In this document: positions 46,187 to 57,545 of the stretch, one piece after another | Layout: every line of letters begins with the position of its first letter | Numbering within the stretch: the first letter of the stretch is position 1 | Source: Monodelphis domestica | Lineage: Eukaryota > Chordata > Mammalia > Didelphimorphia > Didelphidae | Direction of reading: 5' to 3' | Length of the DNA stretch: 64,000 nucleotides | NCBI RefSeq assembly: GCF_027887165.1 | Contig: NC_077235.1 | Span: forward strand, 17,990,383 to 18,054,382 | Made by a program: the position numbers and the translations under genes | The notes under the pieces: model-generated | Databases searched by the model: none | The model's input: the letters and a program-made list of their open reading frames with translations, nothing else | Told to the model about the DNA's origin: nothing

Positions 46187-46804
46187 ACACTGGCTGTTTT
46201 TAGGATGGCTTCCCATTCAGGAAACATATCCAGATCTGCATTATTAAAGATCGATTTATATCAACTCTTCATTGTGCTCTTATGTAGCTACCTACTTTGT
46301 TAATCTTCTACAGAGTGCCTCTGGAAAAACTACCAAATGGGATCACTCATTTCATTAGGGAAAGGAAAATGAGAATTGGAGAGGAAGGATAATATTCAAC
46401 TAATAATATTCTGATCACCAAATAAGTGACATTTGAAAGGTAATAATTATATTTGTAATTGCTCAGACTTAAGAATCTTGTGGGTTTCTTTTTCATTTTT
46501 TGCAAGCAGATGGAGCGATGACTCATTAATAATAATACATTCATTTAATTCTGTAGGCACTTACAAGGAGAAAGATGTCATCTGTCATCAATGGAAATGC
46601 AACCAGCACTGGAGAGTACTCAAAGATTATTTTTTATATTCAAATGAAAAGGGTTTAAAGTACTTCCTCATGTGACATCCCAATTAATTACCTATAATCA
46701 TACAGGGCTGTAAGTAGGAATCAAAGCTCTCTATTTTCTTATAGTGATCTTTGCTATAATTATTTTTAAAATCTTCCAATGCATGTGAACTAAATATTTC
46801 TGCA
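46187..46804. other. No recognised feature
   Basis: Unassigned sequence. Confidence 0.35.
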
Positions 46805-46885
46805 AAAGAAAGTTTGTACTTATCAAAGTACCTGGCATGTAGTAAGCACTTAATTAATGTATATTGACTGACTCCTTTTCAATCT
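46805..46885 (+). mobile_element. L2 3' end, sense
   Basis: AAAGTACCTGGCATGTAGTA, AGCACTTAATTAATGTATAT, TGACTGACT is the L2 terminus. Confidence 0.75.
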
Positions 46886-47099
46886 TTCTCCGATGCCTGT
46901 AAAATTGCCCAGGTCAGCCTGATTCAAACCCAATTTCTATTGAGTGAGGCAGGAGCTATAGAACTCCCTTTTCCTGTAGCTGCTCCTGCCTCCCAGAATC
47001 CTTCACTTCTTTCTTCTACTTGGGAAAACTATTCTTTCCACCAGCCTTCCTGACAGTAATGGTTACACTTAAAAAAATAACAAAAACCAAACAAACCAA
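46886..47099. other. No recognised feature
   Basis: Short unassigned spacer. Confidence 0.3.
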
Positions 47100-48330
47100 C
47101 CCTCACCTGACCCTATCATTTCCACAAATTATTGACCTATACGTCTCCTTCCCTTTGCACCCAAACACCTAGAGTTGTCCATATTTTTGCCTCCACTTTC
47201 CCATTTTTCACTCATTTCTTGATGTCTCACAAGCTAGCTTCTATTTCTATCATTTGACCCTCTCTAAAGTCTTCCAATGATTTTTCTTCCTACCCCTTTC
47301 CACTCTTTAACTTTGTTGACCTTTCTGCAACATGAGACACTGCTCATCACCCCTCCCAAGATACTCTAACTTTGCTTTAGCTAATACTACTATATTGAGT
47401 GTTTCTTCTGAGCTCTCTGATCACTACTGGTTGGTTTTCTTTGCAAGATCATCACCATATTTCACCCCCTCCAAATTGGTATGTATATCTCAGGGATTCA
47501 TCATAGGATTCGAGATCAAGAGGTAGAAGGAAACTCAAAACCTATCAAATCCTACTCCTTAATTTTACAGATGAGGAAAATGGGATGAAGGGAGGTTTAG
47601 AGAGGGCACACAGGTAGCAAGTTTCAGGGACAAAATTTTAATGTAGTTCTTCTGACTCCAGGTCCAGTACTTTTTCTTCTATATCACATATCTCCTTGTC
47701 TGGGGTTTTCTATTCTTTCTCTACAATTTTTCCCTAGTGATATTGTCAGCATTCATCCAGGTATCATTTCTATGCAGGTAATTCTCATATCTGCATATTC
47801 TCTTGGGCTCCAGTCTAGTACTTCTAACTGGCTTCTGTACATCTCCAATGCAATATATCAAAAACTGAACTAATTATCGGGTTCTCTTCAAGACTTTCTT
47901 TCCTCCTAACCCATTTCTCTCATGGGCTCTACCATTGTTCCAATTGCCCATGTTGTCAATCTCTTGAAGTCAGCTTTGGCTCACTACAGCTGCCAAATTT
48001 ATAATCTTAAAACACAAATGACCATGTGACTTCCTTGCTTAAGGAGCTTTGGTGGGTTCCCATTGCCTTCTGGATGAAAAACAAACTCCTGTTTGTCTTT
48101 CGAAGACCTTCATAATCTGGCTCAAATGATCTCTTCTAGGCCATGGATATAAGATTTCCCTTAGAGATTCTGCATTCTAGCCAAGATGGTCTGTCTACTT
48201 GCTATTTCCTATAAATAGCATTCCATCTATCAACTCTATGCTTTTGCCTGAGCTCTCCCCCTTTTCTTTCTGAATTATCCTCACCCGTGCCTCTTGGAAA
48301 CTTGAAATTCCTCCAAGGCAGTCTTCTTTA
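47100..48330 (+). mobile_element. Long L2 LINE, sense, interrupted by MIR-like piece
   Basis: Upstream part 47100-47510 includes CTGCAACATGAGACACTGCT. After the antisense MIR-like piece at 47515-47695 it resumes with the RT region (CATTTCTATGCAGGTAATTC, the decayed YADD box), AAAAACTGAACTAATTATCG, AGTCAGCTTTGGCTCA, CCCATTGCCTTCTGGATGAA and GACCTTCATAATCTGGCTCA. Frames are broken throughout. Confidence 0.75.
47515..47695 (-). mobile_element. MIR SINE, antisense, within L2
   Basis: TTTTACAGATGAGGAAAATG, GAGGGCACACAGGTAGCAAG, TTCTTCTGACTCCAGGTCCA, GTACTTTTTCTTCTATATCA is the complement of MIR. Confidence 0.8.
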
Positions 48331-48349
48331 GGTGCTATCTCCTTTGATA

Positions 48350-48526
48350 CCAAGAGGACTTAACCATTTTGTGTCATGGATCTCTTTGTTAATCTGGTAA
48401 GGCTACTGGACCCATGTTTTTAAGTGCAATAAATAAAATACATAAGATTTCAAAGGAAACCATTTATACTGAAATCTAGTTATCAAGTTATCAAAAAGGT
48501 TCATGGAACTCAAGTTAAAAACTTTT
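48350..48526 (-). mobile_element. hAT-like MITE, antisense, nearly complete
   Basis: ACTTAACCATTTTGTGTCAT start, ATAAATAAAATACATAAGAT, CAAAGGAAACCATTTATACT inside, and GTTCATGGAACTCAAGTTAAA end. That end is the reverse complement of the left terminus at 5503 and 10374. About 175 bp; the best single copy of this family in the window. Confidence 0.68.
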
Positions 48527-48649
48527 ATTTGAGGGGCTTTTCCTAATTACCACGAGTGATGATTCTCCCTTAGAAAATAAGAGCTTAGATATCAGATTAC
48601 TAAAAATATTTTCATTCAAAGTTTTTATAATCAAGTATTTTTCTCAATT

Positions 48650-49490
48650 TATTGATCAATTAGTTGTATTTATGAAGCATGCACTCTGTGCCAGGCAGGA
48701 TATCTACAGACACGGGCTCTGAGGACACAAGGACGAAAACCAAAGGTCCCTTGTCCTCCCACAACTTAAATTTACTGGGGGGAAAACAACATATGCACAT
48801 GGAAATGAGGTCCAAATAGCGACAAGGCAACATCCTGGGGCAGGCAGAGGACAAGCACTAGTACATGAAAAGGATTAGGAAAAGTATCATAGAAGAGTGC
48901 ACTCTTAGGTTGAGCTTGGAAGGATGATGCCTTCTACCAGTCATGTGACAGTGATCTGACGAGGCACGGGGACAAGAGATGTTTGGGAAAAATAGCAAGT
49001 GGCCAGTCTGGCTGGAATAGAGATTGTGTGAAGGGAAATCAGGCATAATAAGCTCAGAAGACAGGCTGAAAGCAGACTGTGAGAGACTCGGTGTTAAACA
49101 GAGTTCTATATTTCTTCTACCTCACTGAGAAGCATTTATGAGGTATCAGGAATATAGAGACAGAAATGAAATCCTAGAGGCAAATGTGGAGCCCTCTGAA
49201 ACTTCTGGGGTGCTTCTGGAGTGGGAGAGAGACAGAGAGAGGCAGGCTGATAATCAATTTGGCGGCCCTGTGGGGAACAGATGGTAGACAAGAGGGGATG
49301 GAGCTTGGGTAGTCTAGATGAGAGCTGAGAAGAGACTCAACTAGGCTACTTGTCCTTTGAGGAAGATATTGAGGGAAGGGGCTGAGCATGAGGAGTCAAG
49401 GATAACTCTCCAAGATAGTAAACCTAGGTGATTAGAAACCCATGGTGTCCTTAAAAGATTTAGGGAGATACAATATCATTAATAGGTAGT
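48650..49490 (-). mobile_element. Long L2 LINE, antisense
   Basis: Begins with the complement of the L2 end (CATGCACTCTGTGCCAGGCA, GGATATCTACAGAC), then CTTAGGTTGAGCTTGGAAGG, and toward the right GTCTAGATGAGAGCTGAGAA and GGAGTCAAGGATAACTCTCC. About 840 bp, decayed, no open frame of note. Confidence 0.72.
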
Positions 49491-50129
49491 TTCAGTAAAG
49501 AGCATAAACACACAGTGAAACATTGTATGAAGGATCAATTGAGTTTTCTTTTATAGTCCTTTTTTTTAAATAAGGAGGGGAAAAGCCTACTACAAACCTA
49601 TTACAAAGTAAGGGCTTAAAAAGTGCTCTAACCATCCATCCATCCATCCATCCATCCATCCATCCATCCATCCATCCATCTATTATCTAGCTTTCTTTCT
49701 ATCTCTACCAATATATTAAAGGTTTCTTGTCTCCCGGTAGAATTACACTTACTTTTGTAGGGCAAGTGATTCTTGGTCTTTCTATTTTGCCTTTTGGAAT
49801 GTCCTATTGCACACAGTGATGGCTCTCTATCAGTTAATTATCTGTCAGGCTCACTAAATTACCAGCCTACCTCCTTCTTGCGGCATAGATCTGATGGTTT
49901 TATGTGCTTTTCATGTACAGTTCATCAAGGGTAATATACTGTGATCAACTTCTGTCCCCCCTTTCTCCTTCTTCCTGTTCACTTCTGAGTCTGTGTGTCT
50001 CACTGTTCCTATGAATTGTCCGTCTGAAATACACACACACGACCGTTATAGCTTGTCCATGCAATAAGGATTAATCCTGGGCCCCCAAACTATAAAGCAA
50101 GAAGTTCAGAAAGGACTTTTCTCCTGAGA
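49491..50129 (+). repeat. (CATC)n microsatellite in unassigned sequence
   Basis: 49633-49680 is 12 perfect CATC units. The rest of the interval is unrecognised. Confidence 0.85.
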
Positions 50130-50265
50130 GTTCCAGTACTACCTTTATTCCTCCATCTGGGCCCATGGGCTAGTCAGGTAACCTCCCAAGAACTCAGTTC
50201 TTTCAGCTGTAAAGTGAATTAGATGGACTGTGAAGTCTCCGATAGTTCTATATCTAGCATCTTAT
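50130..50265 (+). mobile_element. MIR fragment, sense
   Basis: GGCTAGTCAGGTAACCTCCC, TTCAGCTGTAAAGTGAATTA, GATGGACTGTGAAGTCTCCG fit a MIR 3' variant. Confidence 0.6.
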
Positions 50266-50535
50266 TGATCTTTAAGGTGTGAAAGAAACAATTTTCTGTC
50301 TGCATTGTTTCAGTATAGGAACTTCTAGTACAGAACTCTGGTGAGAGAAAAAAGAGCCAGCTCTTTTGGAGACCTCTCTGGCTTTCCATAAGAGAGCCAA
50401 CCCATTGACTTGCTCTAGACATCTGAGTAACACAGAAAGGGTAGTGGAGCCATTATGGAATATGCCAAATTCAGACTGCCCATGCAGAAAACAGTTTAAT
50501 TCTACAAAAAGGGAGCCAGGGTCTCTAGGACCTGA

Positions 50536-50536
<1 letters not shown>

Positions 50537-50578
<42 letters not shown>
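50537..50578 (+). repeat. (CA)n microsatellite
   Basis: 21 uninterrupted CA units. Confidence 0.97.
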
Positions 50579-50582
<4 letters not shown>

Positions 50583-51524
50583 CGTACACAAACTACACTG
50601 ACACACAGTTCACATTTCAGAACAAAGGTTTCTTAATATCAGAGAAGATTAGGAAAGGGAAAAAGAGTGCATAAGTGTGGTTTATGGCAAGATATTTTGA
50701 TCAAACATCTAAATAAAGACATCAAGCCTCTATTCTCATTGGAAGGTAGAGGCTTGGGGAGGAAAGGCTTAAAAGCACCAAAGAATGAAAGAAGAAAAAT
50801 GCCTGGTCCCCTGGAGAGATAGGATGCTGGGAAGATGCCTACAGGAAAACATTTCTAAAATGAGAAGTGAAAAGGGAAAGTCACACCAAAGGCACAGGTT
50901 GGAGAACAAAGGAGTGATTTTGAGAGGGAAAAATGTATGCATATGGGTGACTCCTATCAAAGACTGAGAGCCTAGTGAGAATTCTATATGCAAATGTGAT
51001 TAATAATGAATAATGAATAAACCTATTGAAAAGGATGTAAGATTTAGGAGGAACAAGGCAATTGAGTTCATTTATATATGCTTTTCAACCAGAAGCCAGG
51101 ATAAAGAATATGAATGACAAGAGCTTTCAGACCTAAAGAAAAAGGCCAGGTTTCTGGAAAGCAGCCCTCCTGAAGAGTTTATTTACACTGGAAGAACAAT
51201 GAAGACTCAACACCTCCTCTGAACTTCCAGTGGGCTACCTAGTCTTAGATTCATTCTAGCTCCTGACTAAGGGAAACTAAGGCAAAAGAGGCTTGATAAC
51301 ATTTTCTTTCAAATTAAGAGTCATAGACAGTAGAAATCGACCACACATATTAAAATTATTCAAATACTAAACACTGGACAATGACAGTATTTTTATTTTT
51401 TCTATAAACCCGTTGACTTGGCACATGGTGGTATTTGGGGATGAAATTAAATGCAGGGAGGGTAGAAGTTTGGCTTTGAAATCTTTAGATTATGAGTGTC
51501 TTTATTGATTTTAAATGTAAGTAT
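50579..51524. other. No recognised feature
   Basis: Unassigned sequence. ATAATGAATAATGAATAA near 51002 is a short tandem run. Confidence 0.35.
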
Positions 51525-51645
51525 TCAGAAAGTCGCCACACATTTATTGAGTGTCTCCTGTGTCTGAGGCACTGTCCTAGGCACTGAGGATCCAACAGCC
51601 TGTAAATTTAAGAAGCTTCTATTCTATTACATGCTATTTGTATTG
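51525..51645 (-). mobile_element. L2 3' end, antisense
   Basis: CACACATTTATTGAGTGTCT, GAGGCACTGTCCTAGGCACT, GAGGATCCAACAG is the L2 terminus complement. Confidence 0.8.
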
Positions 51646-51649
51646 GATA

Positions 51650-52100
51650 CTAAAATCTAGAAAACCAGCTGTGGTTTTGGTATAAGAAGACTTGAATTCA
51701 AATTCCAACTCTGATACTTCCTAGATGTTTTTGTTATTTGCTCATTTCGATTGTGTTTGATTCTTCATGACTCCATTTGGGGTTTTCTTAGCAAAGATAC
51801 TGGTGTAGTTTATCATTTCCTTCTCCAGCTCTTTTTACAGATGAGGAAACTGAGGCAAACAGGGTTAAGTGACTTGCCCAGGGTGACACAACTAGTGGTC
51901 TGAGACCAGATTTGAACTAAGGTAGATGAGTCTTCCTGACTCCAGGCTTGGCATTCTATTCACTAGACCACCTAGATGGATAACTGAATCATTCCCTTTC
52001 TCTGTGCTTCCCTTTCCTCATCTGTAAAATGGGCACAACAGTATTTGCACTCTTACTTCCAAAGCACCACATTAATGAAAATTCTGGTAATGCTTAATAT
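51650..52100 (+). mobile_element. MIR SINE, sense, split by a younger SINE
   Basis: Left half 51650-51727: GAAGACTTGAATTCAAATTC, CAACTCTGATACTTCCTAG. Right half 51971-52100: TTCCCTTTCTCTGTGCTTCC, CCTCATCTGTAAAATGGGCA. The halves join correctly once the insert is removed. Confidence 0.85.
51728..51970 (-). mobile_element. Long-form CORE-SINE, antisense, inside MIR
   Basis: GACTCCATTTGGGGTTTTCT, TTTATCATTTCCTTCTCCAG, AGATGAGGAAACTGAGGCAA, TGACTTGCCCAGGGTGACAC, TTTGAACTAAGG, TTCCTGACTCCAGGCTTGGC. An 8-bp target duplication CCTAGATG is at 51720-51727 and 51971-51978. Confidence 0.92.
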
Positions 52101-52233
52101 GAAACTATAACATCAAAGAATCTCAATTATTTGCAAATGGAAATTCACTGGGGGATGCATTTCAATGCTACAGTTTTGCCCCTGACAGCCTAAAAGCAGC
52201 AAGGAGGATTTATATGACTATTAGAATCAAGCC

Positions 52234-52255
52234 TATATATATATATATATATATT
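52234..52255. repeat. (AT)n microsatellite
   Basis: Eleven AT units. Confidence 0.9.
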
Positions 52256-52339
52256 TGAGGTCATATAGGGATAGGATTGGGCAGAGGATATATTTCACTC
52301 AAAAGTCCTAGGTAGGAAAACTCCCTTTTTTAATATTAC

Positions 52340-52490
52340 AGAGAGCTGCTCAGAATATAAATTAGTTCAATGACTTGTCCAGGGGCACATAGCCAGGATG
52401 CATCAGAGGTGGAACTTGAACCCAAGTCTTCCTGGGTTCAAGGACAAATCTCCCTTTACTAAATAATACTGCTTCTCTTAAAATAAAGGG
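52340..52490 (-). mobile_element. MIR fragment, antisense
   Basis: TTCAATGACTTGTCCAGGGG, CACATAGCCAGGATGCATCA, GAGGTGGAACTTGAACCCAA, GTCTTCCTGGGTTCAAGG. Confidence 0.75.
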
Positions 52491-52508
52491 TATTTATTCA
52501 TTTTTTGA

Positions 52509-52682
52509 AAAATCTTTATTTTCTGTCTTAGAATCAATTCTCAGAAAGAACAACAAGGGTTAGGCAATTGGGGTTAGGTGACTTGCCCAGGGTCACATAG
52601 GGAGTATCGGAGGCCAGATTTGAACCTAGGTCGTACCGCTTCCAGGTCTGGCACTCTATCCACTCTGCTACCTAGTTTCCCC
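52509..52682 (-). mobile_element. CORE-SINE, antisense, first of a tandem pair
   Basis: CTTTATTTTCTGTCTTAGAA, GGGTTAGGCAATTGGGGTTA, GCCCAGGGTCACATAGGGAG, TTTGAACCTAGG, CACTCTATCCACTCTGCTAC. Perfect 12-bp duplication AGGGTATTTATT at 52497-52508 and 52683-52694. Confidence 0.93.
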
Positions 52683-52694
52683 AGGGTATTTATT

Positions 52695-52865
52695 TATGTT
52701 CACCTTTGAATCAATACTATATACTGGTTCTAAGGCAAAAGAGCTCTAAGAGCTAGATAATGAGGTTAAGTGAGGTGCCCAGGGTCACACAGTTAGGAAG
52801 TATCTAAAGCCAAATTTGAATCCAGGACCTGATAAACCAGGATCTCTAGTCCTGGCTCTCTGTCC
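52695..52865 (-). mobile_element. CORE-SINE, antisense, second of the pair, head-truncated
   Basis: GTTCACCTTTGAATCAATAC, GTTAAGTGAGGTGCCCAGGG, ATTTGAATCCAGGACC, then CTGGCTCTCTGTCC, where it stops about 25 bp short of the usual head. It is followed by a third, near-identical target copy AGGGTATTTGTT at 52866-52877. Confidence 0.9.
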
Positions 52866-52877
52866 AGGGTATTTGTT

Positions 52878-54715
52878 GTTTAAAACAACCCCCAGAACTC
52901 CCCAGTTTTAAAGTTAAAGCTAATATTATGTGCTCAGGAGAAAGTGCAAGTGTTAGGAAAGATGAGCAGCAAGACTTATTTGATATTTCCATAAAGATCA
53001 CCTCTCCAAAAAATTCATTTGGCACTGAGAGGCCACAAGACATGCCAAAGAACAGTAATCAGTGCATTTAACCAACAGATTTCAAGTTAATTAAAATGCT
53101 GGGTTCACATTCAGGCTAACAAAGTCAAGATAACAAGGCAGTTCTCTCAGCCTATCTGGTATAGCCCACGCCCACTTTGTTCTAGGTACTGTCCTATGAG
53201 AAACAAAGGGATGAAAAAGATGCCATCAAATGCATGATATTAAAAGGTTTGAACAGAGTTCTGGTAACTGGAAAACTGAAGGCTTTACTATATTTATTCA
53301 AGAGGACGATGATGCTCTCACAGAACACGGAATTCTGAGACAGACTTGAGGATCTCAGGCAAACACACATTTGGTTGTGGGCCACAGCTTTGGAGCACCT
53401 TCTCAACCTCCTCACCTCACTCTCTCCAGATAATCACCTTAATAAATTCAGCATTAATCTATTGTCAGACTGCCACACTAAAGTCATTTATTTATATTTA
53501 AGATTTATTGGTCTTAGAGCCAGACGATTAATACAGATCACTACAGTGATCTGATTCATTGTTCCAAAAATCTACAAGGAACTTGTCTCTACCCAAAATA
53601 ACCCACAAGAGAATTAGTCAGATAAGCAATGATTGAATTCCCTGATTCTTTTTTGTGTCAGTCGCCACCATTCCCTCTTTTAAAGACACTGAAGAGCATG
53701 GAACAGTGCAATACTGGGGAAGAGTGGGGGATTTGTGCCAAGTCCCTTCCTTGTCCATCCCAATCCGAATTGCTTAGTATATCAGGAAGCTCATAAAGAA
53801 AGAAGATCAGCACTTATGTTTGTTATGTTTTACTTTAGAAAAGTAACATCTTAGCAATTAACTTCCCTGGAAAAGATCATGTGAAATTGTTTTCGGAATT
53901 TCTGAAGAATACTACTAGTACTTTTGGAAATTCAGTTTTCCTCTTTATAAGAGAATAAACTATGGCTAAATACTAAATTTAGTCACTTTGATATTCAGCA
54001 CTCTGTGAGCAAATACCTATTCCTACTTTTAAGACAAACTAAGAAAACCCCTGCTCACCAGCAGTCAGGCAATTTATCAATTCTTTTCACTCTGGTTTTT
54101 AGGCCTGTTGCCTCAATCAGCTATTTTTCAGTTGTATTTGGCAGTGGTTCTCTGCTCTTCATGATCATTATGTGAGGATATGCCCATTAATACACTGCTC
54201 TGGCTTGCATAAAATCAAGAATGATGGTAGCCAAACTTCTGAATGCTAATTTGGAACAGGAAACTTCATGGTGAGACTGCTTTGAATTTGAGGTGAGCTT
54301 TTGTTTTGCTTTGCTTTGTTTTGGAAATAGCTCCATAAAGTGAAATGGGGATTGTAAAGATCAGTTTGGTCAAAGGAATGTGACTTAGTCTACCCAGATT
54401 TAGGCTGGGGACTGTCCTGGAGAGATCCCCTAAAGGCGGTTGATTTTCAAAAAGTCTCTGTGGCCCAAGGAATTTCAACTAGCCTCATTTCTAATTTGCC
54501 AGTAATCCTTCCTTGCCTCCTCCACCTAGGAGGCAGAGATAGTTAAGAGAAAAAGCATCTGTTATACTGTGCCATCCTATAGGCAGAGTCTCATGAAAAC
54601 CAAGTCAATGAGGAATAACACCAAAATAATGTTTATGGAATCCATTCTTTTAGATCCACAGTCAGATTTCTTTTAGGTTGATGGTATATCATCCAATACT
54701 AATTTCCATGACCAT
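52878..54715. other. Mostly unassigned
   Basis: A scrap near 53170-53230 (TTCTAGGTACTGTCCTATGA) may be L2 3' end in antisense. No gene recognised. Confidence 0.35.
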
Positions 54716-54850
54716 CTTATTTTAAAGATTCTGTAGTCCTCTGGACCTCTATTTCTTCATCAATAAAATGAAGGTGCTTGGGTAACTAGCTAATCTCTCA
54801 GCTTCCTGCCATCTTTAAACATTATGATCTTTTGAAATTTACTGGGCTAT
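54716..54850 (+). mobile_element. MIR fragment, sense
   Basis: GGACCTCTATTTCTTCATCA, ATAAAATGAAGGTGCTTGGG, TAACTAGCTAATCTCTCAGC fits the MIR 3' half. Confidence 0.6.
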
Positions 54851-56424
54851 TCTGAAATTCACAATGCATTTTTTAATCCAAACTCTGCATTGGAAATATA
54901 GTTCTACTCTCTGTGATTAGCTCCCACCTCCCTATTTATGTCTGGTATTTGGTTATCCCCTTTCTATTTCAACTCTCATGTTTTCTTTGTTTCCTTGATG
55001 GCTCTGAACCAACAGTACTTGGAAGTCACCTCCAAGAATAAATGCTATAGATAGCCCCCCCCCCAATCATGTCTCTGGAACAAATATGTTTTGGCTAATT
55101 TGGAGAGGTCCTACATGGATGGAATCTTCTCAAATAAAAAAAAAACATTATAGCAGGTAGACACAGCCTCGAGCTCGCACATATGGCTGTGAATAGAAAA
55201 TCTGTCTGAAGAATAAAGTGAGATTCATGGTGCTGAAAGAATAAAGTTTAGGAGTATGAGCTCTCCCATCAATTTGAAAAATGAAAAGACATTTATATAA
55301 GTCCAAAAACATTCTTAAACACCTTACTATTAAACTCAGCCATGCTGAATTCAAGAGGCCTAAAAAGAGTACTAGAAACTTTATCTTTCTTTAATTTATT
55401 CTCTTCATATTTATTTTGTAATTCATCCATCTTGCCCTAAAAATGCTATTAGTATGCCTATAGTTAGTTCATTTTAGGCCATTGTTTCCATTCGTGCTCA
55501 TATCTGCAGAATATATGCATCCAAAATAATCAGATTTGAAAAGACATATTTGGCTTCTAACAGAGCATAATCTATCATGGCTATGAACAAGCTTCCCACC
55601 AACTGAGCTGTTTGAAAGTTGGAAGATGAAAATGTAATGACTAAAGAACTTAGAGGGAAATATATATGCACACATACGTGCCGAATAGGAAGGGGGTAAG
55701 AGAGCTTATTGGTCACGTCTGCAGACTCTTGATACAAATTCCATTTCACTCTTCTGTCCTTGCTCTCTTAAAGATGCCAAAGCCATTATGGCCCTTGACA
55801 CTTCAAAGGAGGAACAACTGACCAGGAGTCGCTAAACTCTGCAGAAATGTCATTGATTCCCAGAAGGTTATGAGCTGTTAATCGATAGTTAAAAGTCCTA
55901 AAACATTTTTTTCCTCTTTCAGTTTACTAGATAGAATTATATTCTATGTAAAAAGGATTCACATTGTTTTTAAGAATGAAGTATTAATTAATGGCTGATA
56001 TACAAGACTTTCTAATTCGGTATAGATCTAAGGACATGATTCCAAACTTCATGTAGACCACGGCTGAGCTAGGAATAGGAAGTAGGATGTGGTGGAACAT
56101 ATACTCTATGATATTAAGAGAAGGGACAGTTCTTGATTTTGGTCACTTTGTTTTAATTTATAAGACAATGTGGCGTATTAAAGCAGATAACTTTGATTTT
56201 CTTCAGCTCTCGCTAGCATTTGAATGATTACAACAAAGGTGAAAATGATTCTGGATATGACAGTCAGCAGAGTATGCGGAAGCCTATTTATGACTTCAGT
56301 CAGTGGGACTCTATTACTCTGAAGGGCCCATCGAATGTACCTGTGTACCTATACCATGGCACGTCTCATGCCTTCAAGGGCATTATAACCAGAATCTCAT
56401 CATAACCTTAAATTGTCAATGTTT
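54851..56424. other. 1.6-kb stretch without recognised repeats
   Basis: No gene family and no SINE or LINE identified. Small open frames (for example 56220-56405 plus) carry no motif. Confidence 0.35.
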
Positions 56425-56426
56425 TA

Positions 56427-56505
56427 TAGCATTGGTGTCAAACTCAGAAATAAGGGCAACTAATGTATACACAAGGGTCCCCGCAGGTCAAATATTAACC
56501 ATCCC
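56427..56505 (+). mobile_element. hAT-like DNA element terminus
   Basis: AGCATTGGTGTCAAACTCAG, then GGGTCCCCGCAGGTCAAATA matches the family seen at 21455 and 22175. Only about 80 bp. Confidence 0.6.
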
Positions 56506-56529
56506 TTATCTTTTAGGTATCTCCAGTCA

Positions 56530-57175
56530 CTCTCTACTGCCCTACTTCCAGCACTTAAAAATGACAACAAAACACGACTCCGTCGTGCTACTCTTCTCTT
56601 CTCCCCACTGACAAACTTCATGAAAAATACATTCACATAAAATATCTCTTTTTCTTTCTCAGTTGCCATTTCCCCATCTTGCAGTCCATTTTCTGCTCCA
56701 ACCACTTTACTTCAGTGGCTGGCTCAAAAGTCACCAGTGACCTCCTTTTTTCAAGCTTTCATTACCTCTGTGAAGTCATGAATAGCTCTTCTCTCACCTT
56801 CAGAGACCCTAGGCTCTCTTGGCCATGATCCATTGCTGACTCCTTTGTAGATCACCCATCCTTTTTCTAATTCTTTAGGATGGCTCCCTGAGATTCTGAT
56901 CTGGGCCCTTTCCCCTTCTCTTTATGCTTTCCCCCCAATACTTTAAACAATATATTTAAACAGATGACTTTTTAAACACAGCAGTGACCTCAGCCCAGAG
57001 CTCAAAGTCAGCCTCATTTAGTGGCCCCAGACTTTGGACTCTACCATTTCTGTCAGAAACAAGTCTATTTACTATGGGTCTTTATCTTTGCATATGCCTT
57101 ACCTCCCAGTTAAATGTATGCTTCCCAAGGGGAGGTGATGTGTAGAGTGTCAGGCACATATCTGGGGCATAATAG
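56530..57175 (+). mobile_element. L2 LINE, sense, decayed
   Basis: ACCAGTGACCTCCTTTTTTC, CTCCCTGAGATTCTGATCTG, GGCCCTTTCCCCTTCTCTTT are the L2 region upstream of the RT box. Near 57060-57170 there is an L2 3' end-like phrase (TGTCAGGCACATATCTGGGG, CATAATAGTCAGTAAA). Confidence 0.65.
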
Positions 57176-57195
57176 TCAGTAAAAAACACATTATT

Positions 57196-57402
57196 TTTTT
57201 AGAACCCTTACCTTCCATCTTGGAGTCAATACTGTGTATTGGCTCCAAGGCAGAAGAGTGGTAAGGGCTAGGCAATGGGGGTCAAGTGACTTGCCCAGGG
57301 TCACACAGCTAGGAAGTGGCTGAGGCCAGATTTGAACGTAGGACCTCCCTTCTCTATGCCTGACTCTCTATCCACTGAGCTACCCAGCTGCCCCCTAAAA
57401 AA
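57196..57402 (-). mobile_element. Mar1-type CORE-SINE, antisense
   Basis: TTAGAACCCTTACCTTCCAT to CTGAGCTACCCAGCTGCCCC, full length, close to the family average. Target duplication ACATTATT at 57188-57195 and 57403-57410. Confidence 0.94.
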
Positions 57403-57545
57403 ACATTATTAAGCACCTACTCTGTGCTAAGTGCTGGGAACACACACACACACACACACACACACACCACAAATGAAAAAGAAGATTCTTGTCCTCAAAG
57501 ACCTTTGGATCTAATGAGGAAAGAGACACAAAAAAGGAAAGGAGG
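57403..57545 (-). mobile_element. L2 3' end, antisense, with (AC)n
   Basis: TTAAGCACCTACTCTGTGCT, AAGTGCTGGGAA, then 13 AC units at 57441-57466, then GATTCTTGTCCTCAAAGACC. The AC run sits where the L2 complement usually continues GGATACA. Confidence 0.8.

Noticed and set aside
49633-49680. Regular short repeats as a CRISPR array
   Set aside because: Plain tetranucleotide microsatellite without spacers, in a vertebrate genome.
50366-50674. 102-codon plus-strand frame
   Set aside because: Its middle is a CA repeat giving Thr-His units, and the flanks have no motif.
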